Source of the DNA: Irineochytrium annulatum
Lineage: Eukaryota > Chytridiomycota > Chytridiomycetes > Chytridiales > Chytridiaceae
Reading direction: 5' to 3'
DNA: 36,015 nucleotides
Assembly: GCA_027600665.1 (NCBI GenBank)
Contig: JADGJL010000160.1
Span: 1-36,015 of the forward strand
Shown: positions 34,351-36,015 of the stretch, piece by piece
How the letters are laid out: the number at the start of each line of letters is the position of its first letter
Position numbering within the stretch: position 1 is the stretch's first letter
Made by a program: the position numbers and the translations under genes
The notes under the pieces: model-generated
What the model was told of the DNA's origin: nothing
The model's input: only the letters and a program-made list of their open reading frames with translations
Database searches by the model: none

Positions 34351-34506
34351 GCCAGCCTTGTCAGGCCCTGTTGTGCGCTGGACGAAATCCAGTATGCCGC
34401 AACGGCTGAGGACGTTCCTATGGAAAACAAGTAATCCACATCAGTTTAGTTGTTGAAAACGTTTATACTGCCGCTGCCGCGATACTTAGTGTTTAGGACG
34501 GTTTAA

Positions 34507-34916
34507 GTACAAAAAACAAAAGGCGTTTGAGAGGAGGGGGTATTAAGGCAAAGAGATACACGGGACAGACAATACACCGAAATATGTGATGGGAAGTACA
34601 CACGGGTCAACGACGTTTTTGGTACAAAGAATAGCAAGGGATAAATAATGATTTAATAAGTTACTAAGGCTCTAGATGGTCGGCGCACGCACACGAAGAA
34701 GGTACAAGAGACGGAGAAATTTAGGTACAGGATGCAGTAGGACGAGTTCTGAAGGTTGTGAAACGCGCCCAATTACTATAGTTTTAAGTACAAGCTAAAT
34801 AGTGGGCAGAAAATATCTAGTGAGATAGAGAAAGCGTGAAAAGTACTGCGACACGCCCGGAAGAAGTACAAGGGAGAAGAACTACAGGGTCCACACTATA
34901 GGATAATTCTAAGTAC
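34507..34916. repeat. Dispersed GTAC(A) motif cluster
   Basis: In this non-coding stretch GTAC occurs nine times, at 34507, 34596, 34622, 34702, 34725, 34788, 34843, 34866 and 34913. Eight are followed by A, and most are preceded by AA or AG, giving a consensus near (A)AGTACA(A). About 1.6 GTAC would be expected by chance in 410 bases. The units are not tandem and the spacing varies (about 23-89 bases). They lie downstream of the minus-strand gene ending at 35037, where the transcript would carry UGUACUU. Confidence 0.6.
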
Positions 34917-35002
34917 AGGAACGCAACTGGAGGAAATACAAGGATAAGGATAAGTAAAAGAAGTGTTCAAGTCTACTGTTCCAGTCCCTTCCTCGCTCCA
35001 GT

Positions 35003-35034
35003 CCACCACTCCACCACTCCACCACTCCACCATT
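35003..35034. repeat. Short tandem repeat, four 8-bp units
   Basis: CCACCACT is repeated three times, followed by a fourth, slightly altered copy (CCACCATT). It sits immediately downstream of the stop codon of the partial minus-strand gene, in its 3' UTR. Confidence 0.85.
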
Positions 35035-35036
35035 GT

Positions 35037-36015
35037 TCACCACCAAGGCGCAAACAACCTCGTCAGATCATCCTCGTCGCACACCCGCTCCGCACCCGTC
35101 TTCCCGCCGGTCTTCCCACTGCTCCTCCCCCTCGCCACCTTGTTGTCGTTCCAAGCACAAGCGCCGTTCCCCCAACCCGTGACCACCACGTCGTCCCGCC
35201 TCCAACAATCCCTCGCGCACCGCCCGGCCTCCCGCACGAGCCGCCCCGTCACGGCCTGATCTATAACTACCTTGCTACCTCGCGATCCACTGCGTGCAGG
35301 CGTCTTGCTGCTGACACGCCTCGCGGTGGGTTGCAGGGCATGCGGTGCCCGGTGCGCGGTCGGGAGAGGCGGTAATTTGGAGATAGGCACAGGGCTTGGC
35401 AGGATCGAGACGTTGGGCGATAGCGGAAGAGTGGAGCGGAAGAGTTGGTGGCGGTGGATGTCATGGGGCGTGAGGGCGTCTTGCGGAGGCGGCGTGCGGT
35501 CTAAAAAGGTATCAGTAATTGTCGCCACGTTGTAAGACGGAGTCAATTAAAAAACAACAAAGATGTAGTATAAACACACCATACTCTATCCTCGAATAAG
35601 TCGTCTCCACCTCGACGGTCTCCAAGAACCTAACAGCGAGCGTGTTCGGCCGTCTGGTTTGCGGTGATAGAATGCTCGCCTTGCTGACCTTGACAAACTT
35701 GCCTTGCCGCCCGTTGACATTCTTGCTAATGTGTTGATCCCTTGGCGGGCTCGACACGGGGCTAGTCGCCGTCAGCGGGGTCGACGTCAGCGACTCGGAT
35801 CGCGATGAGGCCGTCGACGTCGCTCTTGACGGTGACGTCTCCTCCGATTCGCCGAAGGAGGCTGTGGTCTCGGTTGAGGAGCATCTGTTGATAGTAATGT
35901 GGGTACGGCCTTTGTGAGCAGCAAAATGGCGTGGGAATGTTGAAATAAGGGCGACGGAACACAGGCGTTAGCCCGTCGACATTCCCACAGCCTCACCCAT
36001 TTCCCGTCTTGGCCC
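35037..36015 (-). CDS. Unknown Ser/Pro-rich protein with EYDRTPPP motif, 5' end outside window
   Basis: Partial gene. Exons in the window: 36015-35997 (incomplete, tentative), 35884-35580, 35500-35037; introns are 112 nt (tentative) and 79 nt. The 35580/35500 join is clear: it forms TTYSRIEYDRTPPPQDALTP in frame. The visible protein is about 260 aa. First comes a Ser/Thr/Pro-rich stretch (SSTETTASFGESEETSPSRA-type), then a basic, strand-like core (NTLAVRFLETVEVETTYSRIEYD), then a Pro-rich basic region (repeated LP, PSPVP) and a C-terminal part with scattered Cys and Trp. The V-R-F then T-Y-S/EYDR pattern resembles short conserved motifs of fungal regulatory proteins, but I cannot name the family. 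No catalytic domain or membrane segment is seen. Confidence 0.6.

Noticed and set aside
1..36015. CRISPR arrays, insertion sequences or transposons
   Set aside because: No regular repeat-spacer array, transposase, reverse transcriptase or terminal inverted repeats were seen.

Overview
The window reads as nuclear DNA of a compact, intron-rich, GC-rich fungus. Every multi-exon gene has short GT-AG introns (about 41-112 nt, mostly 45-75 nt). The gene set is fungal: a full-length PDR-type ABC transporter, a Bub2/Cdc16 mitotic-exit GAP, VPS53 and a PIF1 helicase. MFAP1, a KCTD-type BTB protein, an RPEL actin-binding protein and F-box/ankyrin-like genes fit an early-diverging (chytrid-like) lineage better than a yeast. 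That placement is inference; no rRNA or marker phylogeny is available here.

Layout. 1-5,600: a tRNA-Gln(UUG) on the minus strand, an F-box/LRR-like gene (+), a non-coding stretch, then an F-box/ankyrin-like gene (-) divergent from an intronless GNAT acetyltransferase (+) across only 48 bp. 5,800-12,700: VPS53 (-, 12 exons), pyridoxamine-phosphate oxidase (-) divergent from MFAP1 (+) across 64 bp, and a four-RPEL protein (-). 12,700-14,370: gene-poor, holding a decayed copy of the 3' end of the F-box/ankyrin-like gene. 14,370-21,700: three minus-strand genes: KCTD-type BTB, a membrane protein with a LEA2-like ectodomain, and a 1,012-aa Sel1-repeat protein. 22,270-28,200: PIF1 helicase (+, 10 exons with two micro-exons), then a long gene (+) that ends in a Bub2/Cdc16 TBC domain. 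28,850-34,000: PDR ABC transporter (-, 12 exons). 34,300-36,015: AT-rich spacer with an unusual GTAC cluster, then a minus-strand gene cut by the window edge.

Exon joins were placed by hand from GT/AG sites, reading phase and conserved protein motifs. All joins in the main models keep frame and end in a stop. The genes are mostly unrelated housekeeping functions (trafficking, splicing, vitamin B6, genome stability, mitotic exit, drug efflux), not an operon or cluster.

The observations most worth checking are: (1) the Bub2/Cdc16 homologue appears spliced in frame to a long acidic upstream region that may be its Byr4/Bfa1-type partner, giving a one-chain version of a normally two-protein GAP; (2) the decayed paralogue fragment at 13,795-14,092, which keeps a recognisable intron; (3) the GTAC motif array downstream of the last gene.
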